A stretch of DNA of 64,000 nt from Toxonevra muliebris (taxonomy: Eukaryota > Arthropoda > Insecta > Diptera > Pallopteridae). Of this stretch, positions 12,541 to 26,100 are shown in pieces; positions within the stretch are counted from its first letter, which is position 1, and each line of letters opens with the position of its first letter. The stretch is from positions 18,180,708 through 18,244,707 of the forward strand of contig OY829329.1 in NCBI GenBank assembly GCA_963691655.1, in the 5' to 3' direction. The translations under genes were made by a program, and so were the position numbers. A model generated the notes under the pieces. It ran no database searches and had not been told where the DNA came from. It saw only the letters and a program-made list of their open reading frames with translations.

Positions 12541-14204
12541 TTAACTGGATCTAACTCACTACCACTGGATCTACCTCACTACCAAATAATAAAAATATGT
12601 AATAATATGAAGAAAAATTTTAAGTATAAGGTTTGGTTTTATAAATTAGTAATATCTACTTATAAACGGTTAAATTCTGCAAAATAATTTCAAGCAATGG
12701 TGTCGTGTCTACTAGACCGAAATATAATTAAAAATTAAAAGCTCAAGTTTAGAAACACTTCGAAATATTTCAGTGAAAAAGAACAGAACAGCCTGCAATT
12801 ATGTATGTTTAACATTCCAAATAAATAAAATGAAAAGAACCTTCAGAAATGGTAGAAACGAAAAGAAAAATGTTTAAAAATAATTTCTGTAATGCCGACA
12901 TATAAATGAAGTAAAACCCCATTACACTAAATGACAAAATCTGTCTCAAAAAAAAACCCAAAAAAAAGTACCAATTTTAAGACGAATATAATGTGAAAAA
13001 AAATCGTTTAGGCATTTCTTTTTCGTCACTGCTATAACCAGAGTGAGAGAGAAAGAAACAGATAGAGGGTAATATAGTATGAAAATATGAAAGCAAGAGA
13101 GGGTGAGAAAGAGCGAGGGAGTATGTCGTCGTAGTTCTTCTTCTATATGATGTACATATATAAATTTCTTTTCTTTTTGTGAATTAATTAGAAAACTTTT
13201 CTTAACTGTTTCTGAAAAAGACCCGACAGACACACTGACAGAACGGACAGACAAACAGACAGGCAGTCAGGCAGACAATTACAATAGCATTCGCAATGGT
13301 AATCGCTTATGAAGAAGAAAAATGTCTCCATGCTGTGCGAATGTTTTTTTTTTTCTTCTTAGTGCAAATGAATGAGTTGAGAATAATTCTGCACGTACGC
13401 ATTCCAAGTGCTCATCAACGTTTTAGTTGAACACTTATCTATCTACACTAACCCTTTCCCTGAAGCTTTACTCACCCTTTTACTCACACCCTTCCCCCAG
13501 AAAGTGCTGTGCGTCGTGTGCGTCTGCAAATGAAGCTAACATTAAAGGGTCCTGTGTGTTTCTTCTTTTTTTTTTTTTTTTGGTAATTCATATTTACATA
13601 CATATAGAAAATAGTTGTTTTTGTACTTGTAGTTGTTAGTAGGCAAAGTTATTTCGCTCCTAAAGTAAAATTTCTTTAGGTTTTCTTCTTTCCTTTTTCC
13701 TCTTCTTCTTCTTCATCTCTCAGTTAGTGCGGGTACATTTGGGAGTTAAGTAGAAATGTTCATAATGGATTACAAAATTTCACATAAGTATAGATTTAAA
13801 TAAGCGCGCCGCCCCAATTGTGTCGTCTTTGTCGTTGTCGTCGTCGTCGTGGGCACAGTTGATCTCATCTCACACCAAAAATGCCAAAGAGTGCAGTGAC
13901 CTTAGCAATTGAAATAAATCATTTTAGATTTACAGCTGAATCCACACACACACACACAGTAAATATTTATAAATTTATTTATGTTTATTAACATAATTTT
14001 GACCCTTGAAGCACAATTATTTATATAATGTTATAATTTATAATGTGTAAATCAAGCCATTTAATCTGTAGCATCTTTGTTTACATACATCTATAAATAG
14101 GAAAAGAAGTGTATCTGTTCACAGTGACGGTTCTAAGATTTGGGTTTGTAAGGCGCTGATTTTGCTAAATTATAAAATAGTTTTCTGGCAATAAACTTAT
14201 ACGA
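12541..14204. other. Non-coding, with CAGA-rich and poly-T tracts
   Basis: No gene seen. (CAGA)n-like sequence lies at 13221-13276, T-runs at about 13345 and 13565-13582, (TCG)n at about 13830-13850 and (CA)n at about 13945. Confidence -1.
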
Positions 14205-15470
14205 AAATTGAAACTAAACTTGAACTGGAATTCGGGCCAAAACTAAAATCAAAAGTCTGGAAATCCGAAAACCAAAATTAGAACTAAATCTCAGACTGAA
14301 AGTCAGAAAAAATTTAGACCAAAACTCAATTCAAGCTCAGACCAAAATTCGGACCAAATCAAACCAAAAGTCAGACAAAAAACTCAAACCATATTTAGCC
14401 CAAAAATTAGACCAATATCCAAACCAAACTCAAAACAAATTTGGACTAGAATTAATACCAAAATTCAGACCAAAAGTCATAATAAAACTCAGACCGAAAT
14501 TCGTGCTAAAAAAAGATCAAATTTAAATAGAAATTCGGTCCATAGCTCAGACCCAAAGTCAGAAAAAGTTCTGACCAAAACTCGAACCAAAAACTTAAAC
14601 CAAAAGTAAAAAAAAAAAAAAATTCTTACCATATTCAGCCTGAATTGACACCAATACTTAGACCAGAACTAAGACCGAAAATCAGAGCGAAACTCAGATC
14701 GAAATTCAAACAAAATTCAGGCTTAAACTACGATCAAAACTTATACCAAAAATCAAACAAAACTTGGTTCGAAATTCGGACAAAAGCTAAGAACAAAAAT
14801 CAGGAAAAAACTCTGACTGAAATTCGAGTCCAAAAAAGACCAAATTTTGTCCGAAATTCTGACCAAAACTCAGACTAAGAATCAAACCAAAAGTCATAAA
14901 AAATTCAGATTAGAAATCAGATCAAAATTTGGAGCAAACTTAGTTCGAAATTTGGACCAAAACGTTTACCAAGAATCAGAACAGAAAATTAGACTAAAAT
15001 TCGGGCCCAAAAGAGATTAAATTTAGTCCAAAAATCGGACCAAAACTCAGACAAAAAATCCAACCAAGAGTCATAAATATTTCAGCCTGGAATTCTAAAC
15101 AAATGCAGACTGGAATTTGGACCAAATATTAGACTCAACTTAGTCCAAAATTAAGACAAAAAATCAGAACAAAAACTCAAACTAAAATTCGGGCCCGAAA
15201 GAAATCTAATCTTGATCAAAATTTGGACCAAAACGAAGACCAAAAATCTAACCAAACGTTAGCAAAAATTTTGACCAGAAATTAAATCAAATTCAGTCCG
15301 AAATTCGGACTAAATATAAGACCATAAGTCAGGCCTAAAGTTGTAATAAAACTTAGATCAAAATTCGGACCAAAGATTAATGAAATTTAGCTCAAAATTC
15401 GGCCCGAACGCAGACTAATACCAACCCATAAATCAAAAAAAAAAACAAATTTCAGACCAAAAACTAGATA
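14205..15470. repeat. 12-bp satellite block 1 (CAGACCAAAACT-type)
   Basis: 1.27 kb of diverged units of 11-14 bp around CAGACCAAAAYT, AAATTCGGACC and AAACTCAGACC on the + strand. The same family fills 20360-22425 in the same orientation and 56030-57805 in the opposite orientation. An open frame at 14645-14878 is a translation of the repeat. Confidence -1.
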
Positions 15471-15699
15471 TGGCATGCTCAAAGAAAAAGTGAAGCATAC
15501 AATTTACAAGTGCAAAGAGTTGTTGCTGTTACTTGCCGACTACAGCGAAATAGCCGAGTACGCACGATGTGTTCAAGCACACATACAAAATCAATTAGGC
15601 ATAGCTGAACGAAACTTCGTGTTGCGTTAATGAAATTTTCTATTTTACCTTTCCTCTAGTAAATTTTATGCTTTACTTTTCCTCTGAGCGCGTCATATA

Positions 15700-16200
15700 G
15701 TGAATTCCAGTCATGTGCTTGTCTGCAAAATTCACCTAATGGATTATGATAAGCATGGCTTAGACTTACTGGGCGATGTTCGAATTAAAAAAAAAAAGTT
15801 TCTCATTAGAAATATAGCTGTCGAGCCAATAAATCTGGAAAATGATTTTCAGCAGGTTCATCTTATTCATACGACATTTGACATTCACAAAGTAACACAG
15901 ACTTGACATTGATATTAAATATTCATGTCTCGTTGACTAATATGACTAAAACTAATGATTAAATGACTAGGGATTGAATGACTAAATCATTTAGTAGTGA
16001 TTATGACTAACTAAAGTTTCAACTTAATTCTTCATAACACTGTTTATATGATAAAAATTAATGATTGATAGACTAATTGATTGAATCATGACTAAATTTA
16101 GACATAATTCATTAGTCATGACTAAAATTAGACATAATTCATTAGTCATGACTAAAATTTTAGTTGCCTAATTAGTTGGTTGAAAAAATTAATTGATTAC
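15700..16200. repeat. Short ATGACTAAA repeats and flank
   Basis: From about 15935 to 16160 the words ATGACTAAA and CATTAGTCATGACTAAAATT recur, including a near-perfect duplication of about 31 bp (TTAGACATAATTCATTAGTC repeated at about 16105 and 16130). The open frame at 15700-15906 has no recognisable similarity and I do not call it a gene. Confidence -1.
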
Positions 16201-16417
16201 GCTTTGTTTTGAGTGTACTGCAATCATTTCAGACTATTTTATCCACCAATTCAAAGCATTACAATCTCAGTTTCTCAATTAATAGTCTAAATATCGCTGG
16301 TTTTTATTATTGTTGATGTGAAAGCATTCATTTTAGGTCCAAAGCATTCGCTTTTGATTGCCGACTCGACCAACTGTCGTGATGATGGAAAAACGTCAGT
16401 ACCATGCTAGTTACAAC

Positions 16418-17618
16418 CAGAGCTGCAAAGTACTTCAGTATTTTCAAGTACCAGTCCAAGTACCAGTATTTGTGCTGGTGATGGTACACATTATTTTTGT
16501 ACTGGTCCTTAAAAAAACTCAGGTACCATTACTTTTTTAAGTATCGGTACTCAGTATTCCAATTTCAAGTGTTTTCAAATACTTTCAAGTATTTTCATGT
16601 ACTACACGACGAAAACGGACATTCCAATGGGTCACATTCTTTAAACTGATAATAGTGTCCGACTGCCATATTAGATGTGAGGTGACTAGTAAAAAATAAC
16701 TTCGGAGCCAAACAATAGCAATAACAACCACGATCTTAAGTAATTACACTAATCAGTTGTCCGCTGAGTATTATGACATAATGCTTGTTCTTTCATACTA
16801 AAATACATCAAAGCACTTAAACTTACCTGAAATACTAAATAGTACTTGGAATACTTGAAAGTAGTTAAAGTACATAAAAGTAGTTAAAGTACATAAAAGT
16901 AGTTGAAAGTTCTTAAAGTACTTGAAAGTACTTGGAGTACTTGAAAGTATTTGAAAGTACTTGGAAGTATTTTAAAGTACTTAAAAGTACTTGGATGTAC
17001 TTGAAAGTATTTATAAGCACTTGAGAGTAAGTACTTAGAAATACTTGTAAGTACTTAGAAGTACTTAAAAGCATTTTGAGATACTTGAAAGTACGTGGAA
17101 GCACTTGAAAGTAATTGGAAGTACTTGAAAGTACTTTAAAGTACTTGGAAGTACTTAAAAATACTTGAAATTATTTAGAAGTACTTGGAAGTACTTAAAA
17201 GTACTTGGAAGTATTTGAAGGCGCTTGAAAGTAAGTACCTGAAAATACTTGAAAGTACTTAGAAGTGCTTAAAAGCACTTGGAGTTACTTGGAAATACGT
17301 GGAAGTATTTGGACGTACTGAAAGTAATTACTTAGAATTACTTAACAGCCCTTGGAGGTAGTTGGAAATATTTTAAAGTACTTAAAAGTAATTGAAAGTA
17401 CTTGAAAATAAGTACTTACAAATACCTGAAAGTACTTAGAATTACTTGAAAGCACTTAGAGGTATTTGTAAGTACGTGGAAGTACTTGAAAGTACTTGGA
17501 AGTACCTGTGCCGGTTCTTGAAAAAGTACTGGTACTTTTTCCAAACACCAGTACCAAAATACTGAGTACCAGAACCATTACAAGTACTGGTACTTGTACT
17601 TAAAATTCCACAGCTCTA
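16418..17618. mobile_element. hAT-like non-autonomous element whose interior is a tandem AAGTACTT array
   Basis: The left end reads CAGAGCTGCAAAGTACTT (16418); the right end is ...CCACAGCTCTA (17618), its near-perfect inverse. The flanking 8 bp are identical, GTTACAAC at 16410-16417 and 17619-17626, fitting the hAT target-site consensus nTnnnnAn. The CAGAGCTG terminus is also hAT-like. The interior (about 16820-17510) is a 10-bp array AGTACTTGGA / AGTACTTGAA with palindromic core AAGTACTT; subterminal regions carry CAAGTACCAGTA words. No transposase is present. Confidence -1.
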
Positions 17619-20355
17619 GTTACAACCAAAAATACTTGGTTTAGACTACTAGAATTTTTTAATTAGTTTATTAGCATCAATTGTGCACATTCATAATTAT
17701 CTTGTTGACTTCTCACCTGATATAGTTAAAAGCAATTGCTTATTAAAATAAACTTGAGCACTAATTCGAGATTTATTTAAATTTACTCTCTTCATTGTTC
17801 ACATAAGAAACATTTCTGTTATATAATAAAAACTCACTCCCAGTAGGTATATGTATGTACTTCAATATATTTTCATTATGGAAAAGAGTAACCATTTGGA
17901 AAGAAGTAAAACTCATCACAAAAAGTTGCAGTTTTTCATATTGTTTTTTTGCTTTTACTTTGAGGAAAAATTATACAATTATATAATATTGGAGAAAATT
18001 CTTGCACACGCCAAAATCATGTCATTTTACGCGAAAACATTTTCATTTTAATTTTACTGAAAATGTAGTCACATCTTCATTAAAATCTAATTAGCACATT
18101 GCACATCTTCATTCGTAAGCATCAAGATGCACAGATAGAGCAGTAGCAGTAGAAGCAGCAAAAGTAGAAGCATAACATAAGCAGAAGCAGCAACAACAGC
18201 AACATCACATTCTTCCGCATGACAAGCCACAGCAAGCAGGTGAAATTGTAGTAGTAGTAGTGCATAGTTAGGAATAGAAGGATCCGAAGGAGCTATGATA
18301 GTTGCATTTGGTGTGGTAGTGCTGCTTGAAAGCAGGCAGCGTGTGACATATAGTTAGGAGTATATAGTTAGGAGTATGCTGTATGCCATAATCAACGGTT
18401 CGGGTAGCACAGAAAAAGAAGTCATAAGATTACTTATTTCACCTTTTTCTTTTTAAATACATACAAACTATCTAGGTACATGTAGTAGTAATCATTGTCA
18501 TTGACATCTTTCCGTAGGAGCAAACTACCTGTACATCCTTCGAAACAACCTGAAGGAGTATTTGAAGCAAACTCAAACTCCTGCATGAACATTGCAATGA
18601 AATGTAATGAAATGTGAATGCAAGAAGGTGCAAAATCACTGCAACTATTGCTACTCCTGATATTTCTACTTGGTGTAGTTATACACACACAGACACACAT
18701 GTACACTTGTGAGTTCATACATGTATTCAACCAGCAACAGGAATGCTTTAATATGGGGAGGCATAAAGGAGTAGGTAGGTACCTACGCTCTATCTCTCTG
18801 TTTTGGTATTGGTATGTGTATGTGTATGTGTGTGTGTGTTTGTCACGCGAGTAGCAATGCCTCAAATCGTGTCCTTGCTCTACTTTAAGTTTGCGATTGC
18901 AATGCGTTCTTGGTTCGTTCGTTCGCTCGTTGGGAACATTGAACGAGAGGTTGTTGTCAAAGCAGCAGCGTTTTTTTCGCTGTTATACGCTTTGCTGTTG
19001 CTTTCTGCGGCTTTTGCTACTTGGTCCTGCAGGCGTTTGCTCTTCAGTCAGTAGCAGCAGCAGCAACAAACAAGGAACGATTGGAATTCTTATACCAACC
19101 GCAAAATGAAAAACTTTCAACCAACACAAGGAAGAGAAGGACATTTTCTTCGAGCAGTCAGGCAGGCAGGCAGCCAGCTGCGGGCGTTTCTAGAAAGGAA
19201 GCTGCTGCTGTTGTTTTTTTTTTTTTTTTGTTGCTTTACTACTATTGCTATGACATATTTTATATGATACACATACACAAATACTGCACGTATTCGAACA
19301 CATACTTATGCGCGTTTAAACGTGGCATTAACGCAATGAAATGTTGTTTGACATCATTTTCATTCTTTTTCTACTTTTACTCCTTCCATCTCGAATCCTT
19401 CCTCTATCTTTTTGTAGTATTTGCGAATCACTTTTATTGTACAACCAGTCAACAACAACAGCAACAACAAGACCAAAACAAAGACAACACCCAACTACAA
19501 CAACAAATATTATAGTAATGCAATGGAAAACTTCAAATTAAAGTTTTTTTTTTCGCGCAAGAAAAAAAAAACTGGGAAAAGGAAAAGTTTTCACATCTTG
19601 TGTCATCCCAGCAAAGCAGCACATACATACATACACACGGAAAGTTTGACTCAAACATACATATACAGACAAAAGGATCTATAGATACACACACACACAC
19701 TTGCTCAGTGAAAATCTCATAGAAAAGTATGCGATATAGAATATTAAACGCGGCATATGTTTCAATGATACTCTATCGGTGTTGCTGCTGTTGTTTCAAC
19801 AGCCATTGCTGCTGCTGCTGCCACTAAGGGTGATGATGATGATGGTGTTGGTAGCATTATTATTGTTGTTGTTGTTACTGTTGCTCCTTCTGATACCGTT
19901 GTCATTGATGCGTAGCGTTGAAAGCAAAAAAAAAAAACAATTTTTCAATTTTTCATTTCTTTCTGCTATTTTTTTTTTTTTTTTGTGCTTATTTTTTACA
20001 AATTCATTTCAAAGTTATTAAAGCACTGTTTTATACTAATTTTGATGGCATCAAAATTATAATAAAAAATAAAAGTAAAGGAAAAAACAAAAGCTACTAA
20101 CAATTTCTTTTTTACAAAGCGTGCAAATTTTTTTCCCCATAAGCTTTAGATTAGAAAACAATTAAAATTTTTTAAAGTCAAACTGTCAGTTATTTCTTGG
20201 GACAAATTAAATTTGTGTGTATTTATTGTAATATTCTTGCATTTCATGATTTTGATGAAGGTTTGTTGTAGTTTAAGGGACAAATTTCAATTTCATTTCA
20301 TTTTTATTCCTCAGAAGTAGAAGTAGCATCAGTTTAATTAATAAGTAAATTAATC
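17619..20355. other. Non-coding intron or upstream stretch with microsatellites
   Basis: No gene supported. It has (AGC/AAC)n at about 18130-18215, (TG)n near 18815-18840, TTCG repeats at about 18912-18930, (CAA)n at about 19448-19505, (AC)n at about 19688-19700 and (GTT/GCT)n at about 19775-19900. The frame at 19021-19515 is mainly microsatellite translation. Confidence -1.
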
Positions 20356-20359
20356 TAAA

Positions 20360-22425
20360 ACCCAAAGTGCCAACTAAAACTCAGTTTCAAACAAAATTCG
20401 GAAAAAATTGACTATAAATTCAGTCCAAAATTTTAACCAAACTCAGATCAAAAAACCAGTTAGAACTTAGACCTAATTCAAACCTACATTTTGATCAAAA
20501 TTCAGATAAAAAAAAATCAGAACAAAATTTAGACCAAACTTAGATCAAAACCAATTCGAATTCAGACGAAATTCAAACCGAAATACTGACTAAAACTCAC
20601 ATAAAAATCAGAATAAAATTTTTACCAAACACAGACCAAAAATCAGATCGTATTCAATCCAAATTCTGACCGAAATTCAGATAAAAAATCACAACAAATT
20701 TCGGAATAAATTCGAACCAAACTCAAATCAAAAGCGGGGTTTGAACTCAGACCAAATTGAAATCAAAATACTGACGAAAACTTAGATAAAAAATCAGAAT
20801 ACAATTTGGACCAAACTTAGACCAAACTCTGACCGAAATCGGATAAAAAATCAAACTGAAATTGTGAATTGATTCAGACTAAAATTTTAACCAAACTCAG
20901 ATCAAAAATTAGTTCGAACTCGGACCAAATTGAAACTAAAATACTGCCTAAAATTCAGATAAAAAATCAGAACAAAATTTAAACCAAAAATCAGATCAAA
21001 TTCAAACCAAATTCTCAATAAAACTCAGGTTAAAAGTAAAAAAAAAAAATTTTGACTAAAATTTCAATTAAATTTAGATCAAGAACCAGTTCGAACTCAA
21101 ACCAAATTCAAACCGAAATTCCGATCAAAATTCAGATTAAATATAAGAAAAAATTTAGACCAAAAGTCAAATCGAATTCAAACCAAATTCGGATCGAAAT
21201 TTAAATAAAAATCAAACCGAAATTCAGAACAAATTTAGACCAAACTTAGATCAAAAACCAATTTGACTTCAGACCAAATTTAAACCAGGATTCTGATCAA
21301 AATTCAGATAAACATCCGAACTAAATTTAGACCAAGCTCAGACCAAAAATCAGATCAAATTTAAACCAAATTCCGACTAAAGTTTAGGTATAAAATCAAA
21401 ACGAAGCTCAGAATAAATTTAGACTGAAATTTGAACCAAACTCAGATCAGAAACCAGTTCAAACTCAGATCAAATTCAAGCCAAAATACTGACTAAAATT
21501 CAGATAAAAAATCGGAACAAAATTTAGATCAAACAAAGACCGGAAATCCGATTGAAGATTAAAACCAAATACTAAGCAAAATTTATATAAAAAATGAAAA
21601 GGAAATTCAGAATAAATTTAGACCAACATTTTACGCAAACTCAGATCAAAAACCAGTTCGAGTTCAGACTAAATTCAAACCGAAATTTTGATTCGAATTC
21701 AGATAAAAAATCGGAACAAAATATAGACCGAACTCAGACCAAAAATCAGATCGAATTCAACCCAAATTCTGACCGAAATTCAGATAAAAAATCAAACCAA
21801 AATTCACAAAAAATTCAGACTAAAATTTTAACCAAGCTCAGATCAAAATCAGTTCGAATTCTAACCAAATCGAAACCGAAATACTGACCAAAATTCATGA
21901 ATCAAATCAGAAAAAAAATTAGACCAAACACTTACTAAAAATCAAATTGAATTCAGACCAAATTTTGACCGAAATTTGTTTAAAAAATCAAAACAAAATT
22001 GAGAATAAATTCAGACCGAAATTTTGACCAAATTCAAATTGAAATTCAAACTAAAATTCAGATGAAAAATCAAAACAAAATTTAGACTAAACTCAAACCA
22101 AAAGCCCGATGGAATTCAAACCAAATTTTGATCGAAATTCAAATAAAACGTTATTCAGAATAAATTTAGGCTAAAATTTTAGTCAAACTCAGACCAAAAC
22201 TTAGTTCAAATCTCAGCTCATTTTGAAACCGAAATACTGACCAAAATTCAAACAAAAAATCAAAACAAAATTTGGACCAAACTCAGAACAAAAACCAGAT
22301 CGAATTCAAACCGAAACTCTGATCAAAATTCAGATGAAAAATAAAAACAAAATTTAGAGTAAATTCAGACCAAAATTTAGACCGGACTTGGGTCAAAAAC
22401 CAGATCGAACTCAGACCAAATTCTT
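20360..22425. repeat. 12-bp satellite block 2
   Basis: 2.07 kb of units around CAGACCAAA, AAATTCAGATAAAAAATCAG and AACTCAGATCAAAAACCAG, same strand as the block at 14205. A higher-order rhythm is visible: 'aaaaaatca(g)aacaaaatttagaccaaac(tc)agac' recurs about every 100-130 bp. It lies 0.6 kb before exon 1. Confidence -1.
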
Positions 22426-23028
22426 TTTTCTGAAAACACAATTTATCTACGCGCGGGGCGTTCTTCAGCTTTAACAGATCAACCGATTCACATTAATCTC
22501 TGTATAATTGAAAAGAAATTCAGTTTGCCAGGGCGTCAGGAAGCGGTTTTTGCCCCTCGAATTTAGTTTAGTTTAATAATTTTTAACCCACTTTTGTTTC
22601 CGATTAACTGGCAAGACTGAGGGGCATCCGCGGAAATCAAAATATATTTAATGAAGGCTTTGAGAATTTTTTATAAATAAAACTGGAATTTATATTAAAA
22701 AAAAAAATTACCGAAGGCCATGCATTTTTCATGCCTCTTGACGGTAACCTCCCTTTAAGTATGATAGTTATTTATTACAACTTGCGAGGCCACTAATATA
22801 GATCAACCTAACCTTGTGCGAATAAATAACAAATCTGAAATAAATTTAATTCCAAATTATAATAAATTCATATTCCAAAGTTAAGAAATACATTTTAAAT
22901 ATTTTATAGAAAATTTCAGTAATTACTTAGTTTAATTTTAAAGAACCCTTCTTAAATCAATTTGTTAAATTTTCGTGAATACATAAATTAATTCATCATT
23001 AATTTCCACTCTTTCCATTTGATTGCAG
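22426..23028. other. Upstream flank of visible exon 1
   Basis: Contains a small inverted repeat (GCGGTTTTTGCCCCTC at about 22543 against GAGGGGCATCCGC at about 22619) and a hairpin-like segment at about 22710-22747 (TTACCG...CGGTAA). Ends in the exon 1 acceptor tract. No coding sequence recognised. Confidence -1.
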
Positions 23029-23139
23029 CGATATAAAGACAGTGACATCGAAGTTAAACGAAAGGATGGCATAATACTACTACGTGAATTAGCAGCTGAG
23101 GTGAAAAATTTTATGGATTTTAAACGTAACGCAGTGATG
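23029..23139 (+). CDS. alpha-2/delta coding exon 1 of those visible (residues 1-37)
   Basis: Preceded by a pyrimidine-rich tract ending TTGCAG and followed by GTAAGT; 111 nt, phase 0 at both ends. It encodes a charged helical stretch (RYKDSDIEVKRKDG, then LLRELAAEV...NAVM) that matches the N-terminal region of alpha-2/delta proteins just before the VWA_N domain, where vertebrate members have an EKYQDLY...ARQLVEIAA-type segment. It joins exon 2 (RIMDSAEQAAL) to rebuild the family pattern. There is no start codon or signal peptide, so at least one exon is missing on the 5' side. The next exon lies 28.2 kb away, so without homology this exon would be missed. Confidence -1.
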
Positions 23140-26100
23140 GTAAGTCTCACAGCCCCCCACCACACCCACTCTCCCGCACTCCACCCACTCTTAAGAAAAT
23201 AAGTTAAGTTATTCATTGAAATGTTTTCGATGAATATTGAAATGAAAATGAATTGGTGACGACGAGAAAAGAAAAGCAAGCAAAAAAAAAAAGGTTCCTC
23301 AACTGTGACACTGCTGTGAACTCAAGTGGAGAGCAATCGAGTGTGGAAAAATTATAATTTCCAAGATATCCGGTAGCGGTTTTTGAAAATTGAAAATAGA
23401 AATTGAAATTTCGACAACGTATGCAAATCAATAAATAAAACAAAAAAATAAATAAATAATAAACATACACACACAAACAAGCATATGAAAAGCTTGTGAA
23501 AACTTTAAAAAGAAGCCGCAAGCATTTTTCGCGCCCCAAAAATTTTTGTGTGAAAGTGGGATTAACTTATATACGCCCACTGTAACACTATTACATACAA
23601 GAGAAAGAAAAAGAAGAGGACATGCTTCTCCTTCATTCGTTGAATGTGACATTTAGCGGTTTCAAGCAGTTCAGCGAGTAGCGAGTAACTAGTTACAGCG
23701 CGAATGAGCGCGAACATGTACGCGAACGTGAACGAATTTATTCTTTCGTATTTTGATGGATTATCAGCGCTTTGAGTATGTCACTTTGGGTTTTCACTTT
23801 TATGGTTTTGCAGTTTATTTCTTATTTATTAACGCAATGATTCTGCTGCTGCCACTGCTCGTGCTCGTGCCGGCTGCTGCCTCCACCATTTCCTATGCCG
23901 TGCCCTAGGCTTTTGACACTATGTGCTCGTTCAGTTGCTGATGATTTGGTTTTCTTTCGATTCGTTTTGGTTTGGGTTTAAAATTGAGTTTGCTGCTTTG
24001 GTTTCTTCAACTCAACTCTCAACTTTCGTATTTTTCGTGTGTCTTCGTCTGGCAATTGAATTTCCAAATCTGTTGTATTTTGTTTTTGTTTTTTTTTACT
24101 TTACTCGTTGTTCTTTTTTTTTTATTGCTCATTCCTTGGGGTCCATTTAAAAGATTTTATCAACAAATTCTACTTCATCAATTTTGAATGTAAAGTATAG
24201 CGCTAGAAAATTGTAATATATAGCAGTAGTAGAAGCAACAGCAAGTACATTCCTTTACAAACACATATACTCATGCACACACACACATACACGCACGCAC
24301 ATAAAACATGTTTTTATTTGAATTTGAAGCCAGTTTCTTTTTTATTAGTGCCGCGCAAATTCCTTAATTTTTTCATATGGTTTTCTAGTTTTTTTTACTG
24401 CTGTTCCCGAATGCATAAAATTAAGGTAAATATGAAGGTTACTCTAGCGTATTTAGAGGTTGTCGAAGGGTAGGATTTTAGATATTTGTGCTATTTCAAA
24501 GAGTCTTTTTAATTCCAGAGCAACTTTCATTATGGCTTAGATATTTATCGGAAAGGTGGGGATTTAAACCCAAAACCTACGCCAATGGTTACTATTTACA
24601 AAATTTTTTTTTATTTTTTTTTACAACATATTCCAACGAATTATCCCAAAAATTCTAAATGTGCGTAATTTTTTCAATTTAAAGTTTATTTTACTTTAGT
24701 TGAGAGTTTTTTAGCCACTACTTGTTTATAAATATTTTGGTACAACTAACTACAAATATGCCCACGTTAAGGATTAAATGCCAATGATTATGGCCCCTGG
24801 AGTTTAAACTTCTCAATATTGATTTGTATTTTTGGATCAGTGTTGGGATTTTTGAAATATTTTCTACAAATATAACTAAGTTTTCAACCATCTCTACTGA
24901 TACTTAGCTTTTAGGGTGCATGAGTTCCTTGTAATTTCGTCTTCAATTTTAAATAATTCATGGATAAGTTGCACCCGCGGTTTTATGGTTTTTAGTCGAG
25001 TAATGGTCTTAAAGATCTCATTATGGTGGTTAAGGAATGTCGACCTAGTCAATGATTTGAGCATTTTCCCAGTGGCTTCGGTTTCCAGATCAGCAGCCGG
25101 GTTTTTCCATTATCGAGCTTCGAGATGATGTTCCTTCCATCGCCTTATAACACTTTGTTCGATTTTCATTACATTACCACATTCGTCTTAGCAAAATGAG
25201 GTCTAAAAAGCAATAATCAGTTTTATTTTCGAAGAATTTTTAATTCCTGTCCTTACACTCGAGTGCTAGCGGATCCATATAGCCCTAAAAAGGCGAGGGA
25301 GAGATTTACACTTTTTATTTATTTATTTTTTTTTTCCAATTATGACCAATATTAAAAATGCATGAGATTTTTATCGATAAGGAGGTGGGGTTTGCCCCCA
25401 AAAATCCCCCCTCCTCCCTTAGTATTCGCTAGCGCACCCTAGTATATCTTACCTTATCTTTTCTTACACTTCCTTCAAGATCCTGTTCTTGCAGTAGCCT
25501 TTTTTAGTAGCTTGCTTGTAACTGACAATGATAAACAAACGGAAAAATATTCAAAAATAGAGTCAACATCGGAATTTTAGTAGGAAGAGCACTATTACAC
25601 ACTGCATGCCCATGCAGCATTTCGTTGCTTGCATTTCGCGTTTGTTATTGTGTCAGAAAATATGCTTTCTGATCAAGCTATATGAATTTTCTCGAACTCT
25701 ACATGGCGAATGTTTCGTTTGTCTTGGTTTGAGCATCTTGGAAGATTTTAAGGCAGAATAAAGATTTTGGATAGCACTACGTAGTATTCTTTGTTGAGTT
25801 ATAATTTCGTTTCAATGGTAAATCAAGAATCAATGGCTTTTGACCAAGGACTGATCAATACTAGCAACATCTACCGTTGGACATCTTGCTTAGGATATTA
25901 GTCTAAATCGAGAGCAGTGTTATTGTATTATTGGAGAGGTTATTTTTCATTGTACCGCCCGTCTTCTCTATCTAGTCCAATCTGACTAGAGTACCTCATC
26001 CAGTTCTATCTCCCTCAAGGATTGATTACAGTACCCGGATCAATGGATGCGGTGCTCCACATTAGGCTTAAATATATTCTGATAATTCCTCTTCCTTTTT

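Noticed and set aside
14645..14878. Open frame in the 12-bp satellite
   Set aside because: Translation is a repetition of RPKLRP/QNSDQN-type words that follows the repeat unit; no domain.
18803..19515. Frames with a leucine-rich stretch resembling a signal peptide, considered as the missing first exon
   Set aside because: No family sequence follows, no phase-0 donor with a matching W...L pattern was found, and the rest is microsatellite translation.
21594..21887. 97-codon frame in satellite block 2
   Set aside because: Repeat translation (NSDKKSEQN words), same reason as the other satellite blocks.
22540..22750. Inverted repeat and hairpin just before exon 1, considered as a MITE or regulatory RNA
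   Set aside because: Stems are short and imperfect and no second copy or target duplication was found.
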